Shown: positions 47,603-58,309, counted from the stretch's first letter. The stretch: DNA of 64,000 nt from Corynebacterium sp. ES2730-CONJ (GCF_024834055.1 NZ_JANUXZ010000007.1:1-64000); one strand, 5' to 3'. The notes: a model not told the origin generated them from the letters alone. Numbers and translations are program-made.

Positions 47603-48073
47603 ATGGATACCCACAACCGTTTGAATGAAGGCGACCTCGCTCCTGATTTTTCCCTCCCCAGCGACGAAGGCGTCACGATCAGCCTGTCGGACTTTGTGGG
47701 GTTACGGGTGGTCCTCTACTTCTACCCCAAAGCCGATACTCCAGGATGCACAGTGGAGGCAACACATTTTCGCGATCTCGTCGCTGATCTCGATGACGTC
47801 GTTGTGGTGGGCGTCTCTCCCGATTCCATTGATAAGCTGCGCTCTTTCAAAGCCTCCCACAATCTCAACTTCCCTCTCCTCTCGGATCCCAGCACCACGG
47901 TGATGCGCCAATACGGGGCTTATGGGGAGAAAAATAATTACGGGAAAATCGTCGAAGGCGTGATCAGGTCCACCCTGATCATCGGGCCTGATCGTCGTAT
48001 TGAAAAGGCCATGTACAATGTGCGGGCTAAAGGACACGCCGCCCGAGTACTCAAGGAATTACGCAATGAATGA
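47603..48073 (+). CDS. bcp: thiol peroxidase (Bcp/PrxQ type)
   Basis: 156 aa. Peroxiredoxin with the peroxidatic Cys in DTPGCTVEATHF near residue 49. The usual second Cys five residues on is replaced by Ala, so resolution must use another Cys or an outside thiol such as mycothiol or thioredoxin. It reduces peroxides in the cytoplasm. Stop overlaps the fasR start by 8 bases. Confidence 0.94.
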   Translation: MDTHNRLNEGDLAPDFSLPSDEGVTISLSDFVGLRVVLYFYPKADTPGCTVEATHFRDLVADLDDVVVVGVSPDSIDKLRSFKASHNLNFPLLSDPSTTVMRQYGAYGEKNNYGKIVEGVIRSTLIIGPDRRIEKAMYNVRAKGHAARVLKELRNE

Positions 48074-48716
48074 TTCCTCCCCCGCACCCACTGGCCCTAT
48101 CCTGCAGCCTAGACGAAGGCCGGCTCAGCAACGCTCCAAGGAGCGATATTCTCGAATTTTGGAGGTAGCACGAACTGTTCTGGTGGAATACGGCTTCGAG
48201 TCCTTTACCTTTGACGAAGTTGCCCGGCGCGCCGAGGTCCCCATTGGTACGCTCTATCAATTCTTTGCCAACAAATATGTCCTCATCTGCGAATTAGATC
48301 GAGAAGATACCGCCAAAAGCGTGGTGGAATTAAAGAAATTTGCCGAACAAATTCCCGCTTTGCAGTGGCCCGATATCCTCAATGAGCTCATCGGTCACCT
48401 CGCAGATTTATGGCGCGCCGACCCCTCTCGGCGTGCCGTTTGGCACGCCGTGCAATCCACACCAGCCACGCGTGCGACCGCAGCTGAAACGGAGCGGCCC
48501 ATCTTGGATATTTTAGCAACCGTATTAAAGCCCTTGGCTCCCACAGCCACCGCTGAGGAACGCCACGTCATTGCCGCGCTGCTCATGCATATGTTGGTAT
48601 CGCTGCTCAACTATGCGGTCCACGATCCCCACGTGTCCGAAGCCGATTTTGATCGCACTGTAGGGGAGATTAAGCGCATGGCGGTGGCCTACCTCTTTGC
48701 GGTTGCTACAAGTTAA
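48066..48716 (+). CDS. fasR: TetR-type fatty acid synthesis regulator FasR
   Basis: 216 aa from ATG 48066, with AAGGA 8 bases upstream; the earlier frame lies in bcp. The HTH is FTFDEVARRAEVPIGTLYQFFANKYVLIC. The order bcp-fasR-acpS-fas equals the C. glutamicum fasR locus, where FasR represses fatty acid genes. Ortholog status rests on this order and length, not on alignment. The stop overlaps acpS on the other strand by 11 bases. Confidence 0.82.
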   Translation: MNDSSPAPTGPILQPRRRPAQQRSKERYSRILEVARTVLVEYGFESFTFDEVARRAEVPIGTLYQFFANKYVLICELDREDTAKSVVELKKFAEQIPALQWPDILNELIGHLADLWRADPSRRAVWHAVQSTPATRATAAETERPILDILATVLKPLAPTATAEERHVIAALLMHMLVSLLNYAVHDPHVSEADFDRTVGEIKRMAVAYLFAVATS

Positions 48717-49092
48717 TGAGACATATTGCCGTCGCATAATCTCCATCGTGGCTGATACTGATTTGGATATCACTAGAGGGGAAAACCTCAGCGACTCGGC
48801 CTTGCAGCTCGAGACGAGGCCGCCCCCAAACATCGACAACAACTTCGATATCTGAGAAGTCGAGGGAATCGATGGTGGGGGGTTGCCCATAATTCGACTG
48901 CGACCACGCTTTGATAAAAGCTTCTTTCACCGCATACCGCCCCGCCAGATGGGCGTCTCGTAGTGGTTTGGTGGAGGCAATACGTAATTCCCTCGGTGAA
49001 AAGCTGCGGGAAAACTGCGAACCGACTGTGTGCAGCTGTTCCGAAAAGCCCGGAATGTGCACCATATCGACTCCAATAAACCCGCTACCCAT
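48706..49092 (-). CDS. acpS: holo-ACP synthase, 4'-phosphopantetheinyl transferase
   Basis: 128 aa. GVDMVHIPGF holds the metal-binding Asp; LAGRYAVKEAFIKAW holds the catalytic Glu/Lys. It adds phosphopantetheine to the carrier domain of FAS-I. GGAGG lies 7 bases before the ATG. It follows fas by 2 bases, so the two are made together. Confidence 0.95.
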   Translation of the reverse strand: MGSGFIGVDMVHIPGFSEQLHTVGSQFSRSFSPRELRIASTKPLRDAHLAGRYAVKEAFIKAWSQSNYGQPPTIDSLDFSDIEVVVDVWGRPRLELQGRVAEVFPSSDIQISISHDGDYATAICLINL

Positions 49093-49094
49093 TT

Positions 49095-52000
49095 CTAGAC
49101 CTCCAAAATTCCATTAACAAGACGCGCCGTTGGACTCAGCAAAACCGCTGCCTCACGCTGTTTAGCGTGCTCTCCGGTGGCGCCTAGATTGCGGTCAACT
49201 GGCCTCTCGTAGAGCTTCTTGCCTCCGTGCATCGCATTGAGTATCCGGCGTAAGCCCATTATCTCTCGTTCCTCGGATATTTCTTGCCAGTGCTCTGCTC
49301 GATCTTCACCATACTGTCGTCGCACCGCTTCCACGAAGGCTGCGGGGTGGACAATAGCGATCAGTGCCGAGACGTGCCCGAATCCGAGCGAGGTCACAAG
49401 TCCTGCCTTAGCAGGCTGCTCGCTGAGATCAAGAGGAGAGCGCAACCATACTAGGTGTTGATGCTGGCGCAGGACCGGATCTACGCAGTCGAGACTGCGG
49501 TTGGCCGGAATAATGCCCGTGCGCAGCGTCTGGGTGAGCCCAATAATTTGGAATGCAGCGGCTCCACCTTTAGCGTGCCCGGTGAGACTCTTCTGCGAGA
49601 TCACGTAGAGGGGATTGCCTGGACTGCGGCCGATGGCATGAGCGATTTTTTCATGCAGATCGGACTCATTCGGATCATTGGCGTGGGTGGATGTATCGTG
49701 CTTGGAAATAATGCGGATATCATCTGCACTCACTCCCACTGCGGCAAGCTGTGTAACCAGACGAGATTCCTGTGAACCTCGGGCGGCACCTAGCGCTCCC
49801 AGTCCTGGAGCGGGGATGGAGGTATGAGCACCATCGGCGAAGGATTCTGCGAAGCCTACAACACCGAGAACCGGCAGGCCCATCTCATAGGCCAAGCTAG
49901 CACGAGCAAGAAGGATGGTGCCGCCTCCTGCGGATTCCACGAATCCCCCACGGCGACGATCATTAGCTCGGGAGAAGAAACGCTCTTCTATACCTTGAGC
50001 CACCATGTCTTTGCTATTGGCGGTGGCTGCCATATCCCCGAAACCGGTGATGCCTTCAATCGAGAGATCATCATATCCGCCGGCAACAACGAAATCACTC
50101 TTGCCGAGTTTGATCTTGTCCACGCCCTCTTCCACCGAAACAGCTGCCGTGGCGCAGGCCGCAACGGGGTGGATCATCTGCCCATATCCGCCAACATATC
50201 CCTGCATCACATGCGCGGCCATCACATTGGGCAGTGCCTCTTGCAAAATATCGTTGGCTCGGGGTTGTGCTAGGAGCCCATCAATATAGAGTGAGCGCAT
50301 TGCCTGCATTCCGCCCAATCCCGTTCCCTGGGTGGAAGAGACTCGAGCTGGGTGGAGGGATCCGAGGAGCTCTGCTGGGCTAAATCCAGATGATAAGAAG
50401 GCATCAATGGTGGCAACGAGATTCCACACCGCCACGCGATCGAGGTTATCGATCATATCTGCGGGGATACCGTAGGTGGCAGGATCAAAGCCTTCAGGGA
50501 TTTGGCCGCCCACGAAGCGTGACATCGCCATACGCCGCGGCACGTAGATAGGCGATCCGGAGTGGCGAACAATGCGCCACTCCCCTGTTTCAGGATCACA
50601 TTCTGCACTGGTCGTCTCTGGCGCTGAGTCAACGTAGGTTTTAGCTGTAGCAGCATCGGCAACGTGGAAACTCACATCGGAGTCAAGGTGGATGGTGGTG
50701 AGCTCGGGGGCGAGGTTATCCACCATTCCGAAATCGTCGTAGAAGCGACGAATGCCAATGCGTGCGAGGACTTCGTCGTGATAACGCTCGTAGATCTCAG
50801 CCTCATCAACCTCGTGATCATCCTGGTCAAGCCAGCCGTGATCCCAATGGATGAGTCCGAGTGACCACGCTAGTTCGACGACTCCTGCAGCGGAGAGATC
50901 ACCGGAAATTTCAGCGTCGAAACGCGTTCGGGAACTGCCCAAGGGCCCTAATTCACCCGCACCCACAATGACAACCATCTCATCAAGATTCTGGCTCACT
51001 TGGTTGGTGAAGTCGGGATGGATTGCTCCCAGTGGTCGATAGGGGCTAGGCAGCGCCTTGATCGTGGAGGGCGTATCACTTATCTCCTGCTTGTCCTCGC
51101 GTTGCTGAGCGCGTGCCAGAGCTGCGAGATCCAGGTTAGCATCGCTCAAACCTCCAGTCGCGTCGATGATTTGGGGAGCGTGGCAGGCTTTATCTCGGAT
51201 TGGTGTACTGATCGCGTCGAGGAGAATGGACGCGATTTCGGTGGTGCTAAATGTGCTAACCCCGGCGCGCTCCACCTCGCTGACCAGTGGATCGTTGTGT
51301 GCCATGAGCCCAGTTCCGCGTACCCAGCCAATAAGGACATGAGCGAGGGAGGTGTGATTTTTCCAGTTATCTTCCACTACCCACCGGTTCACCAGTGCAT
51401 CGAGAGCTGCCTTGGCTTCTCCGTAGGCACCATCAGCTCCGAAGATGCCGCGGTTGGGCGATCCTGGCAGCACGATGTGCATGCGCTGACCGATATGGGT
51501 GTCAATCCCAATGCGCGATAGCGTGGCTATCAGTCGCTCGACGGACCATAATAAGAGACGCATTTGCTTCTCCGTTTCGGGGCCTGCGTCTGCTACGGTT
51601 CCGCTCACCCGCGGGGCAGCGAAGGGGAAGAGCACGGTGGGCTTATAGGCTGGTTTGATTACCTTCGTTTCGCCGTTGACTTGGGCGGTACGCTGAGTAG
51701 CGATCCATTCTGATAATTGGTCGATATCGCTGAAACTACTCAAGTTGGCTGGCACTACCCACAACGCCGCACTCCCCCGCGCGGAGCGCGCATACAACTC
51801 TTTGTAAAACTCCAAGCGCTGGTGATCGAGCGAGGAGGTCGTCGCGATAACTGTGGCCCCGTGGTGCAAGAGGCCTTCCAGCACACGCGCGGCTATTGAT
51901 TGCGGGGAGGCACCAGTGACCACGGCAATGTCGGTTTCCCACTGTAGGGGTCGCATATCGCGCGCTTGAGCAGCGAGCTCATCGAGGCCGAAATATTCGG

Positions 52001-55000
52001 CTTGCTGCGCAACGCTCTCGCCGGCGCCCCGAAGATCGAGGTCTTCGGCTGATATATGACCCAAATGAACGCGGCTTATATCTTCGCGAGCTGATGCCCA
52101 GCGGTCGTCGATGAGCACGGCGGTGGCAGGATCAAAGCGGGGAGCCACCGTGCGCGGCCAATCCGAGCCTAGCTCGCTGGCTACTAGATCGAAAAGCTCT
52201 TGATCAGTCGCGTCTGCTGAAAGGTCGACTCTGTGGGAATGATCCTCTAGACCCAGATGCGTCAAGATAGTGCGTGCAGTGGCGGCGAGTACCCCGGAAT
52301 CTCCGGTGATACTCTCGGTGAATTCTCGCACTGCTTCCTGGTTAACTCCTGCCCCAGCGGTATTATCCGATTGTGCAATGCTCACGGTGAGGCCGTGATC
52401 TGTGGCCACTGATTGCACGGCAGCGTCGATAAGCTGATCGAGTTCGCTGCTGGAATTGGGCGAGCTGGGCTTAAGAGTGGCTAGATCTCCGCCGCGTATA
52501 GATGAACCGTCGCGGGCGCCTAGTACTAAGGCGGCGGTGGCGTGGTAAACCCACCCTGGCCCCAGCTCCCAGACTTTGGTAATCCGCTCGGATATATAGC
52601 TTGGACGCTGGGATGCGGGACCGGTCAGCCGCCTGAGGGCATCCTCGATCGCGGTTGAGAGCACTGGACCGAAGGGCTGGTAATTCTTGCTCAGTCTCGT
52701 TGTGGTGGCATAGAGGTCACTGAGCTCTGAGTCTGCGGCCCCATCAATGGAACCTAAGTTGCACTCCAGGCCGAGATCGAGAAGAAGCTGGTTACGGCGC
52801 GAGGAGACACCCTCAACGAGTTGCTCGATGGTATCGGTTGCTGCCATTTGATCGGGGCGGACCTTAGCCCATAAGGCAATGAGCGTTCTCGTTGCTTCTG
52901 CGGCACCGAAATTCAAATCCTCAGGGCGCGGCTGCGTGGAATGCGCCGGGATGGCTGCTTGCGGCGCGGGGATGACAGCAGGCTGTGGTGCTTCTGTCTC
53001 TGGTTTGTCCTCTACTGAAGCATCGGTAAATATGGCTGGTGCGGGGTATTCTTCCCGGGCAAAAACCTGCGCCGCGTCACGTTCGACGTTGAGGATATCA
53101 ACGTGTGTGGGCTGATATTTATCCATCGCTGCGGTTTGCGCCATGAGATTAGCCAGGGTGGGCGCATGGCCAACTCCAACTTCGATGAACCGCTGGATGC
53201 CTAGGCCGTGGGCCTTTTTGGGGCGCAGAATGAGATCTTGGGTTTCAATCCAACGCACCGGAGAGGCGAATTGCCAGGCCAAGAGCTCCACCAGAATGGT
53301 GCGCGCTAAGGCCCCAGGATTGTGTATGCGATCCTCCCACTGTTCTAGGACAGTGTGCAAAATTGGAGCATCCACCACATCTAATATGGCGCCCACAAAT
53401 TCTTGAGTGAGTTCAAAGGGACGGGCAACGAGGTTGGGAATATATTTGCCTACCAACACCTCAGTATTAATCACCTCAGGCAGGAGGCTCTCTAAATGCT
53501 CACGGAAATCAGCTACCCCGTTGAGAAGATGCGTGGAGTGGAAGGGGACATCAATGCCCGGGATGATAATTAGAGCCCGCTGGCCTGGGGCCTTTTGCTC
53601 CGCATCCGCTGCCAGGATATGCAAGCCCTTCATGGTGCCGGCGACGGCATATTGTTTACCAGCGAGGTTGTAGTTCACGATCTCAAGAAACTCACCTGAC
53701 GACTGCGACAGGGTGGAGATATAGTCAAAGACCGTTTCTTCACTCAACCCCATCTTATGAGGCCGTAAAGCCGCTAATCCGTACTGGGAATTACCTTTTT
53801 CGTCTCTTTCCACCAGGCGGTGCATGGTGAGGCCTCGTTGATATACAATCTCGACAACATTCTCGAGGGTAATGACATGGGAATAGGCAGCGAGCGCAGT
53901 GTATTCCCCAACCGAGTGCCCAGCAAAATAGGCGTTATTTTCTAAGGTGTGCGCCTCGTCCAACTCTGCGATCTGCGCTACTGCTAAACAAGCCATAGCA
54001 ACCTGGGTGAACTGCGTGAGATAGAGAACGCCCTCAGGGTGGGTGAATACCTCGTTACCCACTGATATGGCAGGGGGGTTATTGCGCACAATTTCTAGAA
54101 TCGAGAACCCTAATTGGGTGCGCGTATGATGGTCCGCGCGATCCCAGATGCGACGGGCTGCTGCCGATTTTTGCCGTTGAACCATGCCCATACCAACGCT
54201 CTGGATGCCTTGGCCGGGAAAAGCATAGAAGGTGCTCGGCGACTTCATCGTGGCCGTAGCTTTGAGCACGGGGCGATCGTTAACGCTGGCGGTAATTTCT
54301 CGCACTTCCCCATAACCGTCGCGTTCATCGACCCCGATGCGTACAACGGTGAAGTCTACGGTTTCACCGGGGAGGAGGGGGCTTTGCATAAAGACGTGGT
54401 AGTCCAGGATCTCTGCTGCGGGCGTAGAAATACTTCCTTCGGTAAATTGCGCGCTCGCTATGTGCTGCGCAATCGCTGAGGTCCACATACCGTGGACGAT
54501 GACGCCCTTATGAAGGCCTGCGAGCTTGGCGGCGGTATCACTTAGGTGGATCGGGTTATGGTCCCCAGTCACCTTTGCGAAAGCTTCCATAGAGTGCGGA
54601 GCGACAATACGGGCATGGGCCCTGAAGGAAGAGGGGGTGGGGTGGAAAGCCGGCTGCGAGAGGCTCAGGGGCTGCGAACCTGTGCGGCCCTGAATTGCAA
54701 AGCGTTCCCTCAGAGTCGCAAGTATGCGCCCCTGCTCAGTAATCTCAGCGCGCACTTCAATCACGCGCCCACTGGTGGTGTCAGACACAGAGAGGATTGT
54801 GGCCGATATATCGAGGTCTACGTGCTCTCCTGCAGTAGGGGGAACTAACTCTCTGTGCAGTTCAATATGGTGGTCGAGGTGAACGAGGTTGAGCAGCCCC
54901 TCGACTGCCCGCCATAAGGGATGATCGGGGACTTTAGCTTCACTCAAAGCCCGGAAAATAGCTGGCCATGCGGGGCCGACTAGGATATCGGGATTAAGAT

Positions 55001-58000
55001 GGGTACCACTGATGGTGCCTGGGATATCCCCCGATTTCACCTGCGATCGGATATGCCCTGCGGTGATGGTGAGGTAGTCAGTACAGTCTAGGGCACTCAG
55101 GCGTGCGTGGTGGTGGTAGGTCTCGCCGATCTTCTCGCCCCACAACCCACCGGAGGCAATCTTGGCGAGGTGCTCCATAGCCGCTTCGGCGTCAGCATAT
55201 TCCACTATGGGAAGGCTGCTCGCTGGTGCGTTTTTAGGAACGGTGATCCGAATGGCGAGTTCTTGGCGCAGCGTACCGCTGGTGTCCAGGGGGATCCGCA
55301 GGTGAGCAAGCTCAGGATCGAGTGCCACGAGGTGGGCGCCGGAGGGTTCGTGGTAAGCGCTATCTGCTCCCATCACCCACTGGTCGCGGTTGCCAAGGCG
55401 CTCGATGAGGGAAATATGGTGGTGCCCTGCCCAGAAAATACCAGGGCTTCGCAGTACCTTCTCAACCACACAGGTATTATCCGGCTGGGCGGCAACACCT
55501 GCTGCTTGGAGCTGATCGATGGTGGTGGCATTAAAGCGGGCAAGTAGACGGGCAACGGGCTCATTGAGTGCGGTGATCCCAGCTACAGAGCTAATACCTG
55601 GAATGATGGCTACTTGGTCGGCTGGGTATCGTTCATCCTGGGCTTGCCAGAGCGAATCCGAACGCCACCAGCGTCGCACCTCCGCGTCAATGCGCGGAAC
55701 GAAATTTACTGGCTTTCCGCGCCCAGCGCATAGGTCAAAGAACCATGCACAGTCCGCAGGATGCAGCAGTTCGGTGGTGGCGATTGGGTAGGTGCTCAGC
55801 AGTTGTTCAATGAGTTCTCGCGGGTCTTGGTCCGCGTCTGCAGTAATCGTTGGGGTGAATTCCCCATGCTCGACGGGGCTGAGTCTGGCCTCGGTGCGAC
55901 TGAGCATCTGCGCGAAACGGCTAAACCATGTGTGGTCAACCCAGCGCCCCTGATAGGGCCCCGATAGATCACAATATCGATTAAGCCACGCCGCATAGGT
56001 CATGTCTTCCACATCGCCGAAATAGGGTTTTGCTGTTCGGTTGAGTGCGGCGATAATTTCTTCACGACGCTCCTGGCAGAGCTCTTCATTACCAGCGACT
56101 TCGTCGAGCAACCTGGCGGTGCGGGCGAAGGAATTATCAATTTCGTGGATATCAGCACCTAGTTGCGAGCGACCTGAGGCCATACCGTCCCGGGCGTCGC
56201 CTGCCCCCACCCAGCCTGAAATACCAGGGGTTGCCACCAATAGTTCCTTGACCGCTTGGCTGGTTTTAGCCTCTAAGGTGGCCATCGCAGCGGTACCGAT
56301 GAGAATACCGTCGACAGGCATAAGGGGAAGATCATAAGCGCGTGCCCACGAGCCGGTCAGGTATTCCGCGGCGCGTTCCGGAGTACCAATGCCGCCACCT
56401 ACACAGAGGGTGATATTAGGAGTCTGGCGGATCTCAGCATAGGTTGTCATGAGCAAATCATCGAGGTCTTCCCACGAGTGGTGTCCGCCTGCTTTACCTC
56501 CTTCAATTTGCATGATGATATCGGTGTCCGGGACCATCCGAGCAATCTGGAGGATCTTGCGTATATGCCTGACGGCTCCTGGCTTGAAGGAAATCCACGG
56601 CAAGCCTGCCGCACGCAGTTGTGCGATCACCTCCACCGCCTCATCTGGTTCTGGTATTCCAGCGGAGATGGTAATGCCATCGAGCGGAGCGCCGGCGGCA
56701 CGGGCCTTGAGAAGGAGCCCCTTACCTGCCACATGGAGTCGCCACAGCTTCGGATCCAAGAACATAGCATTAAATTGTGCGTTGATCCCAGGCTCTAGGA
56801 GCGCTGTAAGCTTAGCTAAATTGCTTGCAAAGATCTCCTCGGTCACCTGACCACCACCAGCCCATTCCGCCCAGTGACCCGCATTTGCTGCGGCTGCCAC
56901 GATCTCTGGATCTACTGTTGTCGGTGTCATTCCGGCTAGAAGGGTGGGTGAATAGCCCGTAAGACGAGTAAATTTAGTGGACACACACAGCGTGCCATTG
57001 CGCTCGACAAGCTGCGGGGCGAAGTCGGAATAAGGCTGCGGGAGGTGAATATCGGCACCGGCATCAAAAAGTAAAGCTTGACCGTGAACAGGCGCAACCG
57101 CGAAACTGCGCGCCGACAATCCTTCGAGGATTTTCTCGGTCATGGGCACCATGCCGCTATCGGGGCCGATATCGAGAAACCAACGCGCACCCTGGTCATA
57201 GGCAGCAAGCACCACATGGGGCCAATCAATAGGATCGACCATAATCTGCCTCGCGATGTCCCGGGCGCGTTGCGCATCGAGGCCACAAAGTGCAGCCCAC
57301 TGGGCAACGTCCTCCACACCTGGGGCTAAAAGCGGATGGTGAAAACCGGCAAGAATCGGCAGCACGGTGATCTGCGGCTGCAAAACAGCGCCGCCAGTTT
57401 CCTTATTGTCGCGGGCCTGCGCCTGGGCCTGAGCCTCTTGAATAATAGCGTTCCTGACTCGCTGATTATCCTCGGGGCGTCCGACGAGCACGAAGGAATC
57501 GCGGGAATTTTTCAACCCGATATGAGGCCGCTCATGCAGTGGGATATCGTGGCAGCTCTGGTCTATGATCTGAGACAACTGCGCGTGGTTCACTCCTGAA
57601 ATGGCAAGCATTGGGCCTTGTTCTCCCTCGGAGATAAGGCCGGTATGGGCACTGTGACGGGTGACAGCCGCCCCCACTAAGCGGGCGATCGCAAGGATCT
57701 CCGCTGCCTCGGAGAGATCCTTTAAGGCATATACCCCGAGAACACCTTGAGAATGACCTAAGTGCGCGGCTGCATTTTCTACGTTGAGCCCTTGGTCTTC
57801 GAGGAGATCTAAAACCGCTAACTGAGCAAGAAAAATGCCAGGCACGCTGAGCGCGGGGTGTGCCAGATCGAAGCTCACAGACTCCGCTTCGCTCCACGCT
57901 ATGGGGTCGAATCCGAAGGGATTTGTACCCGCCATAAGGGAACGTACTGGTTGGAGAAGTTCCTCAGCACGGCTCATAACGGGTTCAAGAGTTCGACCAG

Positions 58001-58145
58001 CCCCGTGGGCTACAGCATCCTTAAAAGTATCGAGCCAATCGAGGCCTTGGCCGGAGAATACCAGCGCAAAGGGTTCAGTTTGAAAGCGCTCGGTTAGGCG
58101 AGACGTCGAATACTCGATGCCGTGGTGGTTAATGTGCGAGGTCAC
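49095..58145 (-). CDS. fas: type I fatty acid synthase
   Basis: 3016 aa from GTG 58145 with GAGGAG upstream. Domain order as in mycobacterial FAS-I: acyltransferase with GHSQG near residue 129, FMN enoyl reductase about 400-720 (MQIEGGKAGGHHSWED near 555), dehydratase with the hotdog motif GDHNPIHLSD near 1195, malonyl/palmitoyl transferase with GHSVGEY near 1409, carrier domain with the Ser of GVSSRRNQLLLDLG near 1780, ketoreductase with TGASPQSIAA near 2076, ketosynthase with ACATAAVSVEE near 2662, KHDTSTHANDP near 2818 and TGHAKGG near 2858. All active residues that I checked are present. It makes acyl-CoA of about C16-C18 for lipids and mycolates. acpS follows and fasR converges; cas3 is divergent. 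Confidence 0.98.
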   Translation of the reverse strand: MTSHINHHGIEYSTSRLTERFQTEPFALVFSGQGLDWLDTFKDAVAHGAGRTLEPVMSRAEELLQPVRSLMAGTNPFGFDPIAWSEAESVSFDLAHPALSVPGIFLAQLAVLDLLEDQGLNVENAAAHLGHSQGVLGVYALKDLSEAAEILAIARLVGAAVTRHSAHTGLISEGEQGPMLAISGVNHAQLSQIIDQSCHDIPLHERPHIGLKNSRDSFVLVGRPEDNQRVRNAIIQEAQAQAQARDNKETGGAVLQPQITVLPILAGFHHPLLAPGVEDVAQWAALCGLDAQRARDIARQIMVDPIDWPHVVLAAYDQGARWFLDIGPDSGMVPMTEKILEGLSARSFAVAPVHGQALLFDAGADIHLPQPYSDFAPQLVERNGTLCVSTKFTRLTGYSPTLLAGMTPTTVDPEIVAAAANAGHWAEWAGGGQVTEEIFASNLAKLTALLEPGINAQFNAMFLDPKLWRLHVAGKGLLLKARAAGAPLDGITISAGIPEPDEAVEVIAQLRAAGLPWISFKPGAVRHIRKILQIARMVPDTDIIMQIEGGKAGGHHSWEDLDDLLMTTYAEIRQTPNITLCVGGGIGTPERAAEYLTGSWARAYDLPLMPVDGILIGTAAMATLEAKTSQAVKELLVATPGISGWVGAGDARDGMASGRSQLGADIHEIDNSFARTARLLDEVAGNEELCQERREEIIAALNRTAKPYFGDVEDMTYAAWLNRYCDLSGPYQGRWVDHTWFSRFAQMLSRTEARLSPVEHGEFTPTITADADQDPRELIEQLLSTYPIATTELLHPADCAWFFDLCAGRGKPVNFVPRIDAEVRRWWRSDSLWQAQDERYPADQVAIIPGISSVAGITALNEPVARLLARFNATTIDQLQAAGVAAQPDNTCVVEKVLRSPGIFWAGHHHISLIERLGNRDQWVMGADSAYHEPSGAHLVALDPELAHLRIPLDTSGTLRQELAIRITVPKNAPASSLPIVEYADAEAAMEHLAKIASGGLWGEKIGETYHHHARLSALDCTDYLTITAGHIRSQVKSGDIPGTISGTHLNPDILVGPAWPAIFRALSEAKVPDHPLWRAVEGLLNLVHLDHHIELHRELVPPTAGEHVDLDISATILSVSDTTSGRVIEVRAEITEQGRILATLRERFAIQGRTGSQPLSLSQPAFHPTPSSFRAHARIVAPHSMEAFAKVTGDHNPIHLSDTAAKLAGLHKGVIVHGMWTSAIAQHIASAQFTEGSISTPAAEILDYHVFMQSPLLPGETVDFTVVRIGVDERDGYGEVREITASVNDRPVLKATATMKSPSTFYAFPGQGIQSVGMGMVQRQKSAAARRIWDRADHHTRTQLGFSILEIVRNNPPAISVGNEVFTHPEGVLYLTQFTQVAMACLAVAQIAELDEAHTLENNAYFAGHSVGEYTALAAYSHVITLENVVEIVYQRGLTMHRLVERDEKGNSQYGLAALRPHKMGLSEETVFDYISTLSQSSGEFLEIVNYNLAGKQYAVAGTMKGLHILAADAEQKAPGQRALIIIPGIDVPFHSTHLLNGVADFREHLESLLPEVINTEVLVGKYIPNLVARPFELTQEFVGAILDVVDAPILHTVLEQWEDRIHNPGALARTILVELLAWQFASPVRWIETQDLILRPKKAHGLGIQRFIEVGVGHAPTLANLMAQTAAMDKYQPTHVDILNVERDAAQVFAREEYPAPAIFTDASVEDKPETEAPQPAVIPAPQAAIPAHSTQPRPEDLNFGAAEATRTLIALWAKVRPDQMAATDTIEQLVEGVSSRRNQLLLDLGLECNLGSIDGAADSELSDLYATTTRLSKNYQPFGPVLSTAIEDALRRLTGPASQRPSYISERITKVWELGPGWVYHATAALVLGARDGSSIRGGDLATLKPSSPNSSSELDQLIDAAVQSVATDHGLTVSIAQSDNTAGAGVNQEAVREFTESITGDSGVLAATARTILTHLGLEDHSHRVDLSADATDQELFDLVASELGSDWPRTVAPRFDPATAVLIDDRWASAREDISRVHLGHISAEDLDLRGAGESVAQQAEYFGLDELAAQARDMRPLQWETDIAVVTGASPQSIAARVLEGLLHHGATVIATTSSLDHQRLEFYKELYARSARGSAALWVVPANLSSFSDIDQLSEWIATQRTAQVNGETKVIKPAYKPTVLFPFAAPRVSGTVADAGPETEKQMRLLLWSVERLIATLSRIGIDTHIGQRMHIVLPGSPNRGIFGADGAYGEAKAALDALVNRWVVEDNWKNHTSLAHVLIGWVRGTGLMAHNDPLVSEVERAGVSTFSTTEIASILLDAISTPIRDKACHAPQIIDATGGLSDANLDLAALARAQQREDKQEISDTPSTIKALPSPYRPLGAIHPDFTNQVSQNLDEMVVIVGAGELGPLGSSRTRFDAEISGDLSAAGVVELAWSLGLIHWDHGWLDQDDHEVDEAEIYERYHDEVLARIGIRRFYDDFGMVDNLAPELTTIHLDSDVSFHVADAATAKTYVDSAPETTSAECDPETGEWRIVRHSGSPIYVPRRMAMSRFVGGQIPEGFDPATYGIPADMIDNLDRVAVWNLVATIDAFLSSGFSPAELLGSLHPARVSSTQGTGLGGMQAMRSLYIDGLLAQPRANDILQEALPNVMAAHVMQGYVGGYGQMIHPVAACATAAVSVEEGVDKIKLGKSDFVVAGGYDDLSIEGITGFGDMAATANSKDMVAQGIEERFFSRANDRRRGGFVESAGGGTILLARASLAYEMGLPVLGVVGFAESFADGAHTSIPAPGLGALGAARGSQESRLVTQLAAVGVSADDIRIISKHDTSTHANDPNESDLHEKIAHAIGRSPGNPLYVISQKSLTGHAKGGAAAFQIIGLTQTLRTGIIPANRSLDCVDPVLRQHQHLVWLRSPLDLSEQPAKAGLVTSLGFGHVSALIAIVHPAAFVEAVRRQYGEDRAEHWQEISEEREIMGLRRILNAMHGGKKLYERPVDRNLGATGEHAKQREAAVLLSPTARLVNGILEV

Positions 58146-58266
58146 GATGAGAAGTTCTCCTCAAATTGATGCGGGAAAGCCTGGCGATGTCGGGTCACCC
58201 GAGGCACCTTTGCTTAAGTCTAGATGCATTATGTAGAAAAAATGGCGCGCTTAGGAGTCGTTCGTC

Positions 58267-58283
58267 GACAGGATTATTTTGTC
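58267..58283. promoter_or_regulatory. possible repressor site on the fas promoter
   Basis: GACA (58267-58270) and TGTC (58280-58283) form an inverted repeat 9 bases apart, covering the -10 box of fas. FasR is the natural candidate to bind; the motif has not been matched to a published site. Confidence 0.4.
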
Positions 58284-58301
58284 CCCAATACTATGCCACA
58301 A
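58273..58301 (-). promoter_or_regulatory. promoter of fas
   Basis: On the minus strand TTGTGG (58301-58296), 17 bases, AATAAT (58278-58273). The 5' leader of fas would be about 120 bases. Confidence 0.5.
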
Positions 58302-58309
58302 AACATGAG

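Noticed and set aside
49095..58145. Many plus-strand frames of 60-170 codons opposite fas
   Set aside because: Antisense shadows of a 3016-codon gene with all active sites intact.
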